A stretch of DNA of 64,000 nt from SVFI01 sp045588655 (GTDB lineage: Bacteria > Bacillota > Clostridia > Lachnospirales > Lachnospiraceae), in the NCBI GenBank assembly GCA_045588655.1, contig JAZNEP010000043.1, positions 1 through 64,000 on the forward strand, read 5' to 3'. A program made the position numbers and the translations under genes. Under the pieces are notes generated by a model that was given only the letters and a program-made list of their open reading frames with translations, made no database searches and had not been told where the DNA came from. Each line of letters starts with the position of its first letter. Positions within the stretch are counted from its first letter, which is position 1. This document shows positions 16,167 to 24,738 of the stretch, piece after piece.

Positions 16167-17781
16167 TTGCAATTTCTGGGGGCAGCTTGCTACTTTTACA
16201 AAACTTCAGCTTGTGAATTTGTACGGAAAAAATGTATACCGTAACTTAAAAGACCCAAAAGAAAAGAGAAAGAAATTCTGGCTCTATATTGCGTACGTTT
16301 TTGTTATTATTGTAGTAGCAAGTTATGCTGGAGCATTGAGCTATGGCTATGTCTATATGGGGCTTGCAGATGCTTTGCCTGCATATTTAATTATGCTTGT
16401 AAGTCTCATTATTTTGATGTTTTCCATATTCAAGGCGGGGGATATTATTTTTCAAAAGAATTTTTATGATATACTTGTTTCGCTTCCGGTGAAAAATAGT
16501 ATGATTGTGATTAGCAGATTTATAGGCCTTTATGTAGAAAATATTCTGCTTGTTGTGACAGTTATGTTGCCGGCAATTGTAGTGTTTGGCGTGATGGAGA
16601 AACCGTCCTGGTCATTTTATGTGATTGGAATCATTGTAGTATTTTTTATACCGTTTATTCCGATTACCATTTCTGTGTTCATTGGAGCATTGATCAAAGT
16701 AATTTCATCCAGAAGCAAGCATAAGAATTTGGTGAGTGTAATTCTTTCTGTAGCTCTTGTGATAGGAGTTATGGTTGGCAGCATGAGATTTTCCGTATCA
16801 GCAGAGAATATTGATATACAAGAATTAAAAAATCTGCTGAATGTGATTTTGGATGTGATAAATCGCATTTATCCACCGGCAGTGTGGCTGGGTAATGCAA
16901 TGTTAGCAGGGGATTTTGTGGCATGTTTTGGTTGTGTGTGCGCCGGCTTTGTTGTTTTGTGCATTGTGATTGGTATTGTATCGGTGAATTACACTCGGAT
17001 TTGCGAGGAGATTTTCAGTACAAGTGCAAGACATGATTATCAGATGAAACAGTTAAAAAGCACTCATATACTAGGCGCATTGTATAAAAGAGAGTTTAAA
17101 CGCTATTTTGCGTCAAGCGTATATGTGACCAATACGATTATTAGTCCTATTATGGGAATATTATTTGCGGGAGCAATGCTTTTCGTAACACCGGTAGAAT
17201 TGGAAACTATGGCAGTGGACTTTTATGAACAAAGCGGAATGATGTTGCAGATACGAAACATGTTGCCAATGGCGCTTGCTACTGTGTTTTGCATAATGCC
17301 GATTACAGCAGTTTCTATATCCATGGAGGGCAAGCAGTGGTGGATTATCAAGACATTGCCTATTAGTGCGAAGCATTTACTTGACAGTAAGCTACTCATG
17401 AATCTTAGTATACTGGCACCTTGTTGTGGGATATCTGTGATTATGGCAGCAATTGGACAGAAGGTTACGCCTGTAGAATTTGTATGGCTCCTGCTTGTTC
17501 CATTTTTATCTATGATTTTTTCTTGTGTATTCGGACAGACTGTGAATTTAAAACTGCCTGTATTTGATTGGGAAAATGAAGTATCCGTGGTAAAGCAAAG
17601 TGCGTCCATGTTTGTCGGCGGACTGGTGCCTTTTTTGGTAATGCTCATATTGACTTTTGGTGTAATGCTGATTCCGGCACAATATACGAATCTGGCAATG
17701 ATACTGCTATGTATGGTTTTAGGGATTGCAACGTTTGTGTTATATCGAAAAAACAGTAAGGTAGATTTGCTGAGTATCTAA
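16159..17781 (+). CDS. ABC transporter permease, about 12 membrane helices
   Basis: The 540-residue protein is strongly hydrophobic, with about six helices before and six after a central soluble stretch (about residues 285-315, DYQMKQLKSTHILGALYKRE). This doubled design resembles large permeases that pair with BcrA/NatA-type ATPases. The start ATG 16159 lies inside the end of the ATPase gene behind GGAGGTAATC, so translation is coupled. It completes a MerR-CPBP-ATPase-permease cassette. The substrate is unknown. No terminator is seen in the 120 bases that follow. Confidence 0.85.
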   Translation: MNNCNFWGQLATFTKLQLVNLYGKNVYRNLKDPKEKRKKFWLYIAYVFVIIVVASYAGALSYGYVYMGLADALPAYLIMLVSLIILMFSIFKAGDIIFQKNFYDILVSLPVKNSMIVISRFIGLYVENILLVVTVMLPAIVVFGVMEKPSWSFYVIGIIVVFFIPFIPITISVFIGALIKVISSRSKHKNLVSVILSVALVIGVMVGSMRFSVSAENIDIQELKNLLNVILDVINRIYPPAVWLGNAMLAGDFVACFGCVCAGFVVLCIVIGIVSVNYTRICEEIFSTSARHDYQMKQLKSTHILGALYKREFKRYFASSVYVTNTIISPIMGILFAGAMLFVTPVELETMAVDFYEQSGMMLQIRNMLPMALATVFCIMPITAVSISMEGKQWWIIKTLPISAKHLLDSKLLMNLSILAPCCGISVIMAAIGQKVTPVEFVWLLLVPFLSMIFSCVFGQTVNLKLPVFDWENEVSVVKQSASMFVGGLVPFLVMLILTFGVMLIPAQYTNLAMILLCMVLGIATFVLYRKNSKVDLLSI

Positions 17782-17902
17782 AGAGAATGGATATTTTTAA
17801 AGATGATGTGAATTGCTCTTTTATGATATGAAATAAGCGTAAAAGTTCAGTTAGCAGGTGCGTTTAACGGAGAGATTAATTTGAACTAGGTGGTGATGTG
17901 AA

Positions 17903-18679
17903 GTGAATTATAATGAGAATTATAAAGAGAGTATTGAGAAAACAAAACAAGGTTTTGAAGAAAGCTTTCGAGTTGGAGCGTACTATAATAAGCAAACAAG
18001 GGATGATAGGCATTTGGAATTAATTTTAGGGTGCATACAAGTGGAACCAGGAATGAGAATTCTTGACTTAGGAACAGGTTCAGGCTATTTAGCGTTTCCA
18101 TTTGCCGATAAGTATAACCAGGTGGAAGTAGTAGGATTGGATATAGTAGAAAAGACTTTAGAGGAAAATCAGAGAAAGGCTGAATTAAAAGGCATTCACA
18201 ATTTACGTTTTGTGAGCTACGATGGAATGGATTTTCCGTTTGATGATAATTCATTTGATATAGTTATTACAAGGTATGCATTGCATCACTTTCCAGCAAT
18301 TAATGATACATTTCGTGAAATCAGTAGGGTGCTGAAGAAAAATGGAGTATTCTTTTTATCTGACCCAACTCCGAATGATAATGATGTAGAACGCTTTGTA
18401 GATGAATATATGCAGATGAAAAAAGATGGACATATAAAGTTTTACACAAAAGACGAGTGGAAAAAAATGGGAAGTTCAGTTGCTTTGATGTATATTGACG
18501 GTTTTGAGACTATCATTCGGTTTCCAAGAAAAAAAGAAACTGCTTTGGAGTTTGATGATATCATTAATAGACACAATGAAGCTGTTATTAGGGGATATGA
18601 AGTTGAAATTATAGAGGATGAAATTTGGATTTCAGAAAAAGTAAATAATCTTATATTTAGAAATGATAAGCAATTGTAG
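17903..18679 (+). CDS. SAM-dependent methyltransferase, UbiE-like
   Basis: The 258-residue protein has the class I methyltransferase fold: motif I ILDLGTGSGYLAFPFA (about residues 54-70), the acidic VVGLDIVEKTLEEN that follows, DGMDFPFDDNSFDIVITRYA (motif III/IV region) and RVLKKNGVFFLSDPTP. It should bind S-adenosylmethionine and methylate a small molecule or a cell component; the acceptor is not identified. The start is GTG 17903 behind AGGTGG; an ATG at 17896 runs straight into a stop. The frame stays open for 46 codons past the TAG. It stands between an ABC exporter and a lipoprotein gene. Confidence 0.85.
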   Translation: MNYNENYKESIEKTKQGFEESFRVGAYYNKQTRDDRHLELILGCIQVEPGMRILDLGTGSGYLAFPFADKYNQVEVVGLDIVEKTLEENQRKAELKGIHNLRFVSYDGMDFPFDDNSFDIVITRYALHHFPAINDTFREISRVLKKNGVFFLSDPTPNDNDVERFVDEYMQMKKDGHIKFYTKDEWKKMGSSVALMYIDGFETIIRFPRKKETALEFDDIINRHNEAVIRGYEVEIIEDEIWISEKVNNLIFRNDKQL

Positions 18680-18820
18680 ATTAGATATCCAGTATTTGAG
18701 CATCGAGATTTACATAGTTTGCGAATGCCTCCGCTTGAAACGGTGTTTTGGCTTATTTCTGAGGAATTATTTGATATGGATATCGGATTATGGTTTAGAC
18801 ATTTTCGAAGTGTTGGATGA
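18680..18820 (+). other. Open frame after the methyltransferase stop, possible lost tail
   Basis: In the same frame as the methyltransferase, directly after its TAG, 46 codons run to TGA 18818-18820 and encode peptides such as PVFEHRDLHSLRMPPLE and ELFDMDIGLWFRHF, which look protein-like. There is no start codon context. It could be a former C-terminal extension or debris of another gene. No family is recognised. Confidence 0.25.
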
Positions 18821-18837
18821 AAAGAAGAGGTATGTTT

Positions 18838-19683
18838 ATGAGGGAAAATAAGAGTGATGCGAAGAAACACATTGTATTTTTAAGCGTATTGGTTATGATG
18901 ATGGGGATGTTAACAGCATGTAGCAGTAATGTGACAACCTATACTTATGAAAAGGAAGAAATTGAGGGTGTAAAAATTGAAAAAACAGAAATATATCAGG
19001 ATAAACTTGTGATTAAATTTGCAAAAGATTCTTTTTCAAAGGTGGAGCGCGTAGAGTGCTATGGAGCAGATTTTTCGGTTATAGAAGAACAACCGGAGTT
19101 TTCATTTAGAAGAAATACGCTTACCATTGAAACACAAAATGCAAGCCTGATAAGTGGTTTGTATGTGGAGGAGAATGAAGGATTTTATATGAAGGTAAGA
19201 TATCTGGATTCTGATGCATACGCAATGATAGTCTATGCCGAGTATGATGATGCAGGGCTTTTGTCAAGTGGTGATAAAGACGCCTATTATACGCAGGAAG
19301 AAAAGGATGAACAGGAAGCAAGAAAAATCGCGTTGGCCGAAAAAGAAAATGCTTCTTACGAGAAGCTGTTGGGAACGTGGGTGAATGAAAGTGAAACGGT
19401 TTGTATCAAATTTTTGCCTGATGTAGACAGTGTGGAAAAAAGATTCACGGTTTATGAGCTTACCGGAAATGAATGGATTGAACGTGAAAACGTATATGTT
19501 TCATCAGTGACAGAAGAAGAGGCTTTTGACTCTGTTGAAATAACATTATACGATAATCCTTATTGGGGATGTGCTTACTATTTTTATATTTGTAATGATA
19601 ATACAGGAATGGAATGCGACTATTCGGACGGAAAATTTGTAAAAAAGCAGGCATTTGAGATAGATATTGCAGATGAGAGTTAG
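18838..19683 (+). CDS. Putative lipoprotein of unknown function
   Basis: The 281-residue protein carries a lipoprotein signal: basic RENKSDAKKH, a hydrophobic stretch, and the lipobox LTAC before Ser-Ser. It should sit lipid-anchored on the outer face of the membrane. The mature part is acidic, with a Glu/Lys-rich helix around residue 160 (EEKDEQEARKIALAEKE), then a beta-rich C-terminal domain with many Tyr and Trp that could be a lipocalin-like sheet; that is a guess. ATG 18838 is seven bases after AGAGG (18826-18830); ATGs at 18817 and 18832 have no usable site. No operon partner is clear. Confidence 0.7.
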   Translation: MRENKSDAKKHIVFLSVLVMMMGMLTACSSNVTTYTYEKEEIEGVKIEKTEIYQDKLVIKFAKDSFSKVERVECYGADFSVIEEQPEFSFRRNTLTIETQNASLISGLYVEENEGFYMKVRYLDSDAYAMIVYAEYDDAGLLSSGDKDAYYTQEEKDEQEARKIALAEKENASYEKLLGTWVNESETVCIKFLPDVDSVEKRFTVYELTGNEWIERENVYVSSVTEEEAFDSVEITLYDNPYWGCAYYFYICNDNTGMECDYSDGKFVKKQAFEIDIADES

Positions 19684-19694
19684 GTAGGTAAGAT

Positions 19695-19935
19695 ATGAAT
19701 ATAAAAGAATTTCCGAATTCACTAGATACTAAATTTGCCAGTGCATCAGCCGGAAAAGTTCCAATACAACAATACAGGATATGTACTGCTTGCCATGATA
19801 ATTGAAAATGTAACGGGACTATTGTTTGATCAATATCTTAAAGAGAAGATTTTTGATGTATGTGATATGAAGTCAACAGGCTATTATGAAATTAATGTTT
19901 GGCGTGAAATGAGGAAAATCAGAGAAAAAATATAA
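19695..19935 (+). pseudogene. Serine hydrolase / class C beta-lactamase fragment
   Basis: From about 19735 the frame encodes QYNNTGYVLLAMIIENVTG and LKEKIFDVCDMKSTGYYE, which match the Tyr-x-Asn block and the following helix of beta-lactamase-like serine hydrolases. The upstream part, with the SxxK nucleophile motif, and the downstream KTG region are missing. A short start at ATG 19695 is in another frame. What remains is about 65 residues of a family of 350 or more, so it is a dead fragment. Confidence 0.65.
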
Positions 19936-19954
19936 GAATAATGGAGTTGGTAGA

Positions 19955-20656
19955 GTGAGCAAAAACATACAAGATTTACAACCATGGGAATGTCTGATGA
20001 AAAGAATTGTTTGGAAACAGTTAGGAGACATTCGCGACAAAAAAATACTTGATTTTGGCAGTGGTATTGCAGTGACTGCAAATTATTTGGCAGAGCATAA
20101 CGAAGTAATCGCAATTGAACCGGATGAAGAAAGCATTAGGGAAAGATGGGCAGATCACGATTATACGCAGATGAAAGGAACTACCGATGAATTACGCAAA
20201 TTTGCAAATGAGACGTTTGATATGATTATTTGCCATAATGTCTTAGAGTATGCATCGGACAGAGAGGACATCATTAAGGAGTTTGCGAGAGTTCTTAAAT
20301 CGGATGGAAAGATTTCCATTGTAAAACATAATCGAGCAGGAAGGGTTATGCAGATGGTTGTACTTTTGAATGATTTTGAACATGCACATAGTCTGTTAGA
20401 TGGAAAAGATGGAATGGCTTCCAAGTATGGAGCAATACGCTATTATGAAGATTTGGATATTGAAAAATGGTGTTCACAGCTTACGATTACAAAGACACTT
20501 GGAATGAGAACGTTCTGGGATATGCAACAAAACCAGGAGATTCATAAGGATGCGGATTGGCAGGAGAAAATGATGGAGATAGAGATGCGAGTGTCGGACA
20601 TGGATGGATATAAAGATATAGCATTTTTTCATCACTTAATAATCGAAAAGAGGTAG
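19955..20656 (+). CDS. SAM-dependent methyltransferase
   Basis: The 233-residue class I methyltransferase has motif I KILDFGSGIAVTANYLAEH (about residues 29-47), the acidic end EVIAIEPDEESIRERW, FDMIICHNVLEYASDRED and FARVLKSDGKISIVKHNRAG. It is soluble and cytoplasmic; the substrate is unknown. The start is GTG 19955 behind a weak GGAGTTGGTAG. It is only distantly like the methyltransferase at 17.9 kb. The operon context is unclear, as the upstream gene is a fragment and the next gene has its own regulated promoter. Confidence 0.82.
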   Translation: MSKNIQDLQPWECLMKRIVWKQLGDIRDKKILDFGSGIAVTANYLAEHNEVIAIEPDEESIRERWADHDYTQMKGTTDELRKFANETFDMIICHNVLEYASDREDIIKEFARVLKSDGKISIVKHNRAGRVMQMVVLLNDFEHAHSLLDGKDGMASKYGAIRYYEDLDIEKWCSQLTITKTLGMRTFWDMQQNQEIHKDADWQEKMMEIEMRVSDMDGYKDIAFFHHLIIEKR

Positions 20657-20702
20657 AGGATACATCAAAAATTTAAAAGATAGTGAGTTTAATAAATTTC
20701 TT

Positions 20703-20765
20703 TATGAATTCTTTAAATTTTCTTGAGGACTTATTAATAGCTGACAGGGTATGATAAGTCCGTAA
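20703..20765 (+). promoter_or_regulatory. Response-regulator-type promoter element, copy A
   Basis: This 63-base element shares 55 of 63 bases with copy B at 21836-21898. It holds three TTCTT-like repeats with an 11-base period (20709, 20720, and TTATT at 20731) and a -10 TATGAT at 20750-20755, without a good -35. Such a design is typical of promoters switched on by OmpR-family regulators. It controls the 62-residue membrane protein at 20811. Confidence 0.75.
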
Positions 20766-20810
20766 GAGAGAGAAGAAAAAACAAAGGAACAGAAAAAGGA
20801 GACAAAAGAA

Positions 20811-20999
20811 ATGAGAAATTTATTAACAGGAATCGCTATAACAGTAGTAGTATTGATTGTTTTATTGGGAATCAATGTGCTGTGCAATATGAATAACATT
20901 CACTTAGATGCAGTAGTGACAGGTACATGCGCATCCGTTTCGGCTATGTTAATTTATGGTGGATTGACAAAGAAAAAAGAAAATTCAAATAACAACTAA
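20811..20999 (+). CDS. Small membrane protein (62 residues), co-regulated with an ABC exporter
   Basis: The 62-residue product has two predicted membrane helices (about residues 5-25 and 33-51) and a charged tail with TKKKENSNNN. No family is recognised. It has a strong ribosome site (AAAAGGAGA before ATG 20811), a regulated promoter in front and a terminator behind, so it is a real single-gene unit. Its promoter is nearly the same as that of the ABC exporter at 21.9 kb. It is therefore probably induced together with the exporter by the response regulator at 21.1 kb, perhaps as an immunity or modulator peptide; that role is inference. Confidence 0.72.
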   Translation: MRNLLTGIAITVVVLIVLLGINVLCNMNNIHLDAVVTGTCASVSAMLIYGGLTKKKENSNNN

Positions 21000-21009
21000 A
21001 ATTAAATAG

Positions 21010-21049
21010 AAAAGGTCTTACTGTTTAAATGGTCAGTAGGACCTTTTTT
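21010..21049 (+). terminator. Terminator after the small membrane protein
   Basis: AAAGGTC and TACTG (21011-21023) pair with CAGTA and GACCTTT (21034-21046), followed by T residues. Confidence 0.88.
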
Positions 21050-21128
21050 CTATAAAATGAAGTTATTGAAAATCCTTTCGGCCTAATATATAGTATTACC
21101 TGTGAATAATAGAAAGTAGGGAGCAGAT

Positions 21129-21824
21129 ATGAGTAGAATACTGATTATTGAAGATGATGAGGATATCAATCAGCTTCTTTGTAAAATATTGAAAAAAGAA
21201 GGATATGAGGTGATTTCGGCATATTCGGGAACGGAGGGAAAGCTTCGTTTGGAGCAGGAGCTACCGGATTTGATTTTACTGGATTTAATGCTGCCAGGTA
21301 TGAAGGGGGAGGAAATTACCGAGTATGTCCGCAAGGAGAAGCAAAGTAGTGTGCCTATTATTATTCTATCTGCCAAGACGGCGCTGGAAAATAAAGTAGA
21401 ATTAATGATGATAGGGGCAGATGATTACATTACCAAACCTTTTGAGCCACAGGAGGTTTTGGTGCGGGTAATGGCAGTGCTCAGAAGAACGGATATGTCA
21501 AATATGTCACAGGAAAAGAATGATCAAGAGGAATACCGATACAAAAATATGGTATTAAATGCGGAGTCCAGAACTGTCACTGTGAAAGGCACAGAGATTC
21601 CAATGACACCCCATGAATACGAGATTTTGTTGATTCTGCTACAACAGCCGGAGAAGGTTTTTTCCCGGGATACCCTTTATGAAAAGGTGTGGAGTAGCGG
21701 ATATTTGGGCGAAGATAACACGGTTAATGTGCATGTCAGTAACATTCGAAAGAAACTGGCGATGGTGGATTCTAAAGAGGAATACATTAAAACCGTGTGG
21801 GGAATTGGTTTCAAGATGGCATAA
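21129..21824 (+). CDS. OmpR-family response regulator
   Basis: The 231-residue protein has a receiver domain (residues 3-117, phospho-acceptor Asp52 in LLDLMLPGMKG, Lys in YITKPFEPQ) and a C-terminal winged-helix domain ending TVWGIGFKMA. Its partner kinase is probably the one at 23.6 kb, encoded after the ABC genes. The two near-identical promoter elements with 11-base-spaced TTCTT repeats, one on each side of this gene, are its likely targets. Start ATG 21129 follows GTAGGGAGCAG. This arrangement matches lantibiotic/bacitracin-type self-protection modules. Confidence 0.92.
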   Translation: MSRILIIEDDEDINQLLCKILKKEGYEVISAYSGTEGKLRLEQELPDLILLDLMLPGMKGEEITEYVRKEKQSSVPIIILSAKTALENKVELMMIGADDYITKPFEPQEVLVRVMAVLRRTDMSNMSQEKNDQEEYRYKNMVLNAESRTVTVKGTEIPMTPHEYEILLILLQQPEKVFSRDTLYEKVWSSGYLGEDNTVNVHVSNIRKKLAMVDSKEEYIKTVWGIGFKMA

Positions 21825-21835
21825 CATAGTTTCCT

Positions 21836-21898
21836 TATAAATTCTTTAAACTTTCTTGAGGACTTATTAATAGGTAAGAAGGTATGATAAGTGCATAA
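21836..21898 (+). promoter_or_regulatory. Response-regulator-type promoter element, copy B
   Basis: This is the second copy of the element at 20703-20765. TTCTT repeats begin at 21842 and 21853, TTATT at 21864, and the -10 TATGAT is at 21883-21888, with exactly the same 41-base distance from first repeat to -10. It lies 20 bases upstream of the ABC ATPase gene. Confidence 0.78.
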
Positions 21899-21918
21899 TA
21901 AAAAGGAGAGAAAGAACT

Positions 21919-22842
21919 ATGGAACATATTGTAGAAGCAAAAAATTTGACCAAACAATATCGCAATTGCACTGCTTTGCATCGTGCAAGCCTCACAATCA
22001 GGCGCGGTGAAATCTATGGATTGGTAGGAGCAAACGGTGCCGGAAAGACTACGTTTTTAAAAGTGGTAGCGGGACAGATTTTTCCTAGTGAGGGAGAGGT
22101 GGTTCTATTTGATGCATATCATCAAAGGGAGCAGGAAAATCAGAGAACACGTATGGGAGCGCTGATTGAAATCCCCGGTTTTTATCCACAGCTTTCCATT
22201 GAACAAAACATGGAATATTACCGGTTGCAAAAAGGAATTCCGGGAAAGAAAATCGTGGCCGATACATTGAAATTGGTAGGCCTTTGGGATGTGAGAAAGA
22301 AAAAGGGAAAAAACCTTTCTTTAGGAATGAAGCAGCGCTTAGGTCTTGCCATAGCTTTGTTGGGGGAACCGGAGTTACTATTGTTAGATGAACCAATTAA
22401 TGGACTTGATCCGGCCGGTATTATCGAAATGCGAAATTTGTTAAAGAAGCTGAATCAGGAAAGGAACATGACCATTATTATTTCCAGCCATATTTTAAGT
22501 GAGTTAGAGCACTTGGCAACGGTATATGGATTTCTGGACAAAGGAAAGCTTTTGGAACAGATATCTGCGAAAGCGTTGCGTGAAAAATGTGGGAATTATT
22601 TGGAAATCATGGTATCTGACGCAGAAAGATATGCCATGCTTTTGGAAAAGCAATTGCAACATGCGAACTATCTTGTATTGGAAGGCGGAGTGATTCGGAT
22701 TTTTGATGTTCAACAGGACATTGAGAAATATAGTGCCCTTGCCAGCGAGAATCAGATTGGAATTCGAGCAATGAGCATGAAGAAGAATAACTTGGAAGAT
22801 TATTATATGAATTTGGCAAAGGAGGACTGTGCAAATGTATAA
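21919..22842 (+). CDS. ABC transporter ATP-binding protein, BcrA/LanF type
   Basis: The 307-residue ATPase has Walker A GANGAGKTTFLKVVAG, a Q-loop area in MGALIEIPGFYPQLS, the signature LSLGMKQRLGLAIALLG, Walker B LLLDEPINGLDPAGI and the switch His in IIISSHILSELEHL. An extra C-terminal domain of about 90 residues follows, as in bacitracin-export BcrA and lantibiotic-immunity LanF proteins, which the length also fits. It is controlled by promoter copy B. The permease gene overlaps its end by eight bases. The likely role is removal of a peptide antibiotic from the membrane. Confidence 0.92.
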   Translation: MEHIVEAKNLTKQYRNCTALHRASLTIRRGEIYGLVGANGAGKTTFLKVVAGQIFPSEGEVVLFDAYHQREQENQRTRMGALIEIPGFYPQLSIEQNMEYYRLQKGIPGKKIVADTLKLVGLWDVRKKKGKNLSLGMKQRLGLAIALLGEPELLLLDEPINGLDPAGIIEMRNLLKKLNQERNMTIIISSHILSELEHLATVYGFLDKGKLLEQISAKALREKCGNYLEIMVSDAERYAMLLEKQLQHANYLVLEGGVIRIFDVQQDIEKYSALASENQIGIRAMSMKKNNLEDYYMNLAKEDCANV

Positions 22843-23608
22843 TTACATTAAAAGTGAATGGTACCGAATTACACATTCCTCTACTATCTATATATTTACG
22901 GCAACCTTGGCAGGTCTTGCACTTATGATAAATTTCATTTTATATTTCATGAGTAAGTATAAAGATGGTTTTCGCTACGGAACAACAGCCTTTTCTTTGA
23001 GCATGTTGTCGAATATGACCATTTTGTTATATATGGGTCTGATTTTAGTCAGTTTAATATTTGCGGGTGAAAAGAAGAATGGGATATTGAAAAACCCTAT
23101 AGCCTTTGGTATTTCAAGAGAAAAAATATTTCTGGGAAAATGTTTGGTAAGCACTGGAATATCGATTTGTAGTTTAGTTGTGATTCTTGTAGTATATATA
23201 GGAAGTGCAGTTTTACTTTTGGAATCGGGAGTGGAACCGAATGCGGCGTTCATTATACTAAGAGGAGTAGCCTGTACACTAGTTATGGCGGTGGCTTTTG
23301 AGGTTTTCACGATTGCGCTTTGTAGTTTTTTTGAAAAGGAGAGCCTTACATTTGTCGTGTGGTATCTGGTGGTGGTGATAATACCACAGATTTGTAGGAT
23401 TATCGGCTTAGATAGTGAGCTCTTCCGTAGAATTGCAGCATGGATGCCTTACAATTATTTTCGAAGTGAAGTGATTGCCAATATGAGTGGCTGGAGCTGT
23501 TTATGGGAGACGCCGGAGGGAGTGGCCAAGTGTCTGATTTCGGGAGTGATTGGTTTGATTGTATTCCTGTTATTGGGATTAAAAATATGTAAAAAGCAGG
23601 AAGTATAG
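22835..23608 (+). CDS. ABC transporter permease, LanE/LanG-like
   Basis: The 257-residue protein has six predicted membrane helices with a short N-terminal MYNYIKSEWYRITHS segment on the inside, as in ABC-2 type permeases of the LanEG/BcrB group. It pairs with the ATPase whose last codons it overlaps. ATG 22835 is nine bases after GGAGG (22821-22825), a better fit than GTG 22829. The gene is followed closely by the histidine kinase. The substrate is probably an antimicrobial peptide, by analogy only. Confidence 0.86.
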   Translation: MYNYIKSEWYRITHSSTIYIFTATLAGLALMINFILYFMSKYKDGFRYGTTAFSLSMLSNMTILLYMGLILVSLIFAGEKKNGILKNPIAFGISREKIFLGKCLVSTGISICSLVVILVVYIGSAVLLLESGVEPNAAFIILRGVACTLVMAVAFEVFTIALCSFFEKESLTFVVWYLVVVIIPQICRIIGLDSELFRRIAAWMPYNYFRSEVIANMSGWSCLWETPEGVAKCLISGVIGLIVFLLLGLKICKKQEV

Positions 23609-23647
23609 TGTGACTGCATGGAGTCAGCACAGAAAGGAGCGACGGAA

Positions 23648-24553
23648 ATGATTTATATATTAACTGTAGTATTAGGAATCGTAGCATGCTATCTTTCCGT
23701 ACGTTTGCTTTTGTTGAAAAGATCCATGAAAGATGCGGGGAAGCAGCTACAGGAGATTAGCCGGAATTTGGAGGAAAACAGAATTGTAAAATTTTCTGCC
23801 TCAAATCGCGAATTAGAAGAATTGCTTACGTACATCAATGATTCTCTTTACGCAATTCGTCAAGAGAAAATTGCATATACAAAGCGTGAAAAAGCATTTC
23901 AGCAGCAGATAGAAAATATTAGTCATGATTTACGTACCCCGCTAACCACTATGATTGGATATTTGCGTATTGTGGACACCGGCAGCTTAAGCGAGGAGGA
24001 TCGGGAGGATTTGCACACTGTTCTGCGAAAAGCAGAAAGATTGCAGGAGTTGATTACCCAGTTTTATGATTTTTCAAGACTGACAGATTCGGAATATCTT
24101 ATCACTTTGGAAACGGTAGAGGTAACCAAAATTTTGCGGGAAGTGATGGCAGATTCCTATATGGAATTATCAGCCCGGGAGTTGGAGGTCGTGGTAGATA
24201 TACCGGAAACGGCAGTTACTGTCATAGCAAATGAAAATGCATTACAGAGGGTATTCCAAAATCTGTTACAAAATGCAGGTCGGTATGCCATAAGAAATTT
24301 TGAAGTGTCTGTTAAGGACACGAAGGAAGAAGTAGTGATTTGCTTTGCCAATGATGTGGAAGACTTTGACGAACAAGATGTAGAGCATTTGTTTGACCGG
24401 TTTTATACGCGGGATGGGGCAAGGAGTAACGGTTCCACGGGATTGGGGCTGACCATCGCAAAGGAATTTGTAGAGAAAATGAACGGAAATATGGAGGCCG
24501 GGCTGGAATGTGACAGGCTTTGTATCAGGATGCGGTTTGCATGCGCGTTATAG
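23648..24553 (+). CDS. Sensor histidine kinase with a single short membrane anchor
   Basis: The 301-residue kinase has one N-terminal helix (about residues 2-24), a linker, the phosphoacceptor domain with His in NISHDLRTPLTTM (about residue 95), and the ATPase domain with LLQNAGRYA (N box), VEHLFDRFYTRD and GSTGLGLTIAKEF. With almost no outside part it belongs with intramembrane-sensing kinases that read the state of a neighbouring transporter. It should phosphorylate the response regulator at 21.1 kb. ATG 23648, eight bases after AAAGGAG, is preferred to ATG 23618. A strong terminator follows. Confidence 0.9.
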   Translation: MIYILTVVLGIVACYLSVRLLLLKRSMKDAGKQLQEISRNLEENRIVKFSASNRELEELLTYINDSLYAIRQEKIAYTKREKAFQQQIENISHDLRTPLTTMIGYLRIVDTGSLSEEDREDLHTVLRKAERLQELITQFYDFSRLTDSEYLITLETVEVTKILREVMADSYMELSARELEVVVDIPETAVTVIANENALQRVFQNLLQNAGRYAIRNFEVSVKDTKEEVVICFANDVEDFDEQDVEHLFDRFYTRDGARSNGSTGLGLTIAKEFVEKMNGNMEAGLECDRLCIRMRFACAL

Positions 24554-24574
24554 AGCAGAGTGGCAGAATAAGGG

Positions 24575-24625
24575 AACCTTACTGATTTTTAGATATCATA
24601 TCTGAAAATCGGTAAGGTTTTTTTG
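24575..24625 (+). terminator. Terminator of the exporter/kinase operon
   Basis: AACCTTACTGATTTT (24575-24589) pairs, with one wobble, with GAAAATCGGTAAGGTT (24604-24619), followed by a T run. Confidence 0.9.
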
Positions 24626-24738
24626 ATGCAACCAAATATAACAAAATTCAGAAAAATATGCAAAAGATCCTTGCTGGAAGAGGTTTTATGGGAGTGATAT
24701 AATCTAGGCAAAATTAAAGAAGGAAAGGATAGGAAAGG

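Noticed and set aside
18663..18851. 62-codon frame between methyltransferase and lipoprotein
   Set aside because: No ribosome site; it overlaps the end of the methyltransferase gene and the start of the lipoprotein; the other frame there looks more coding.
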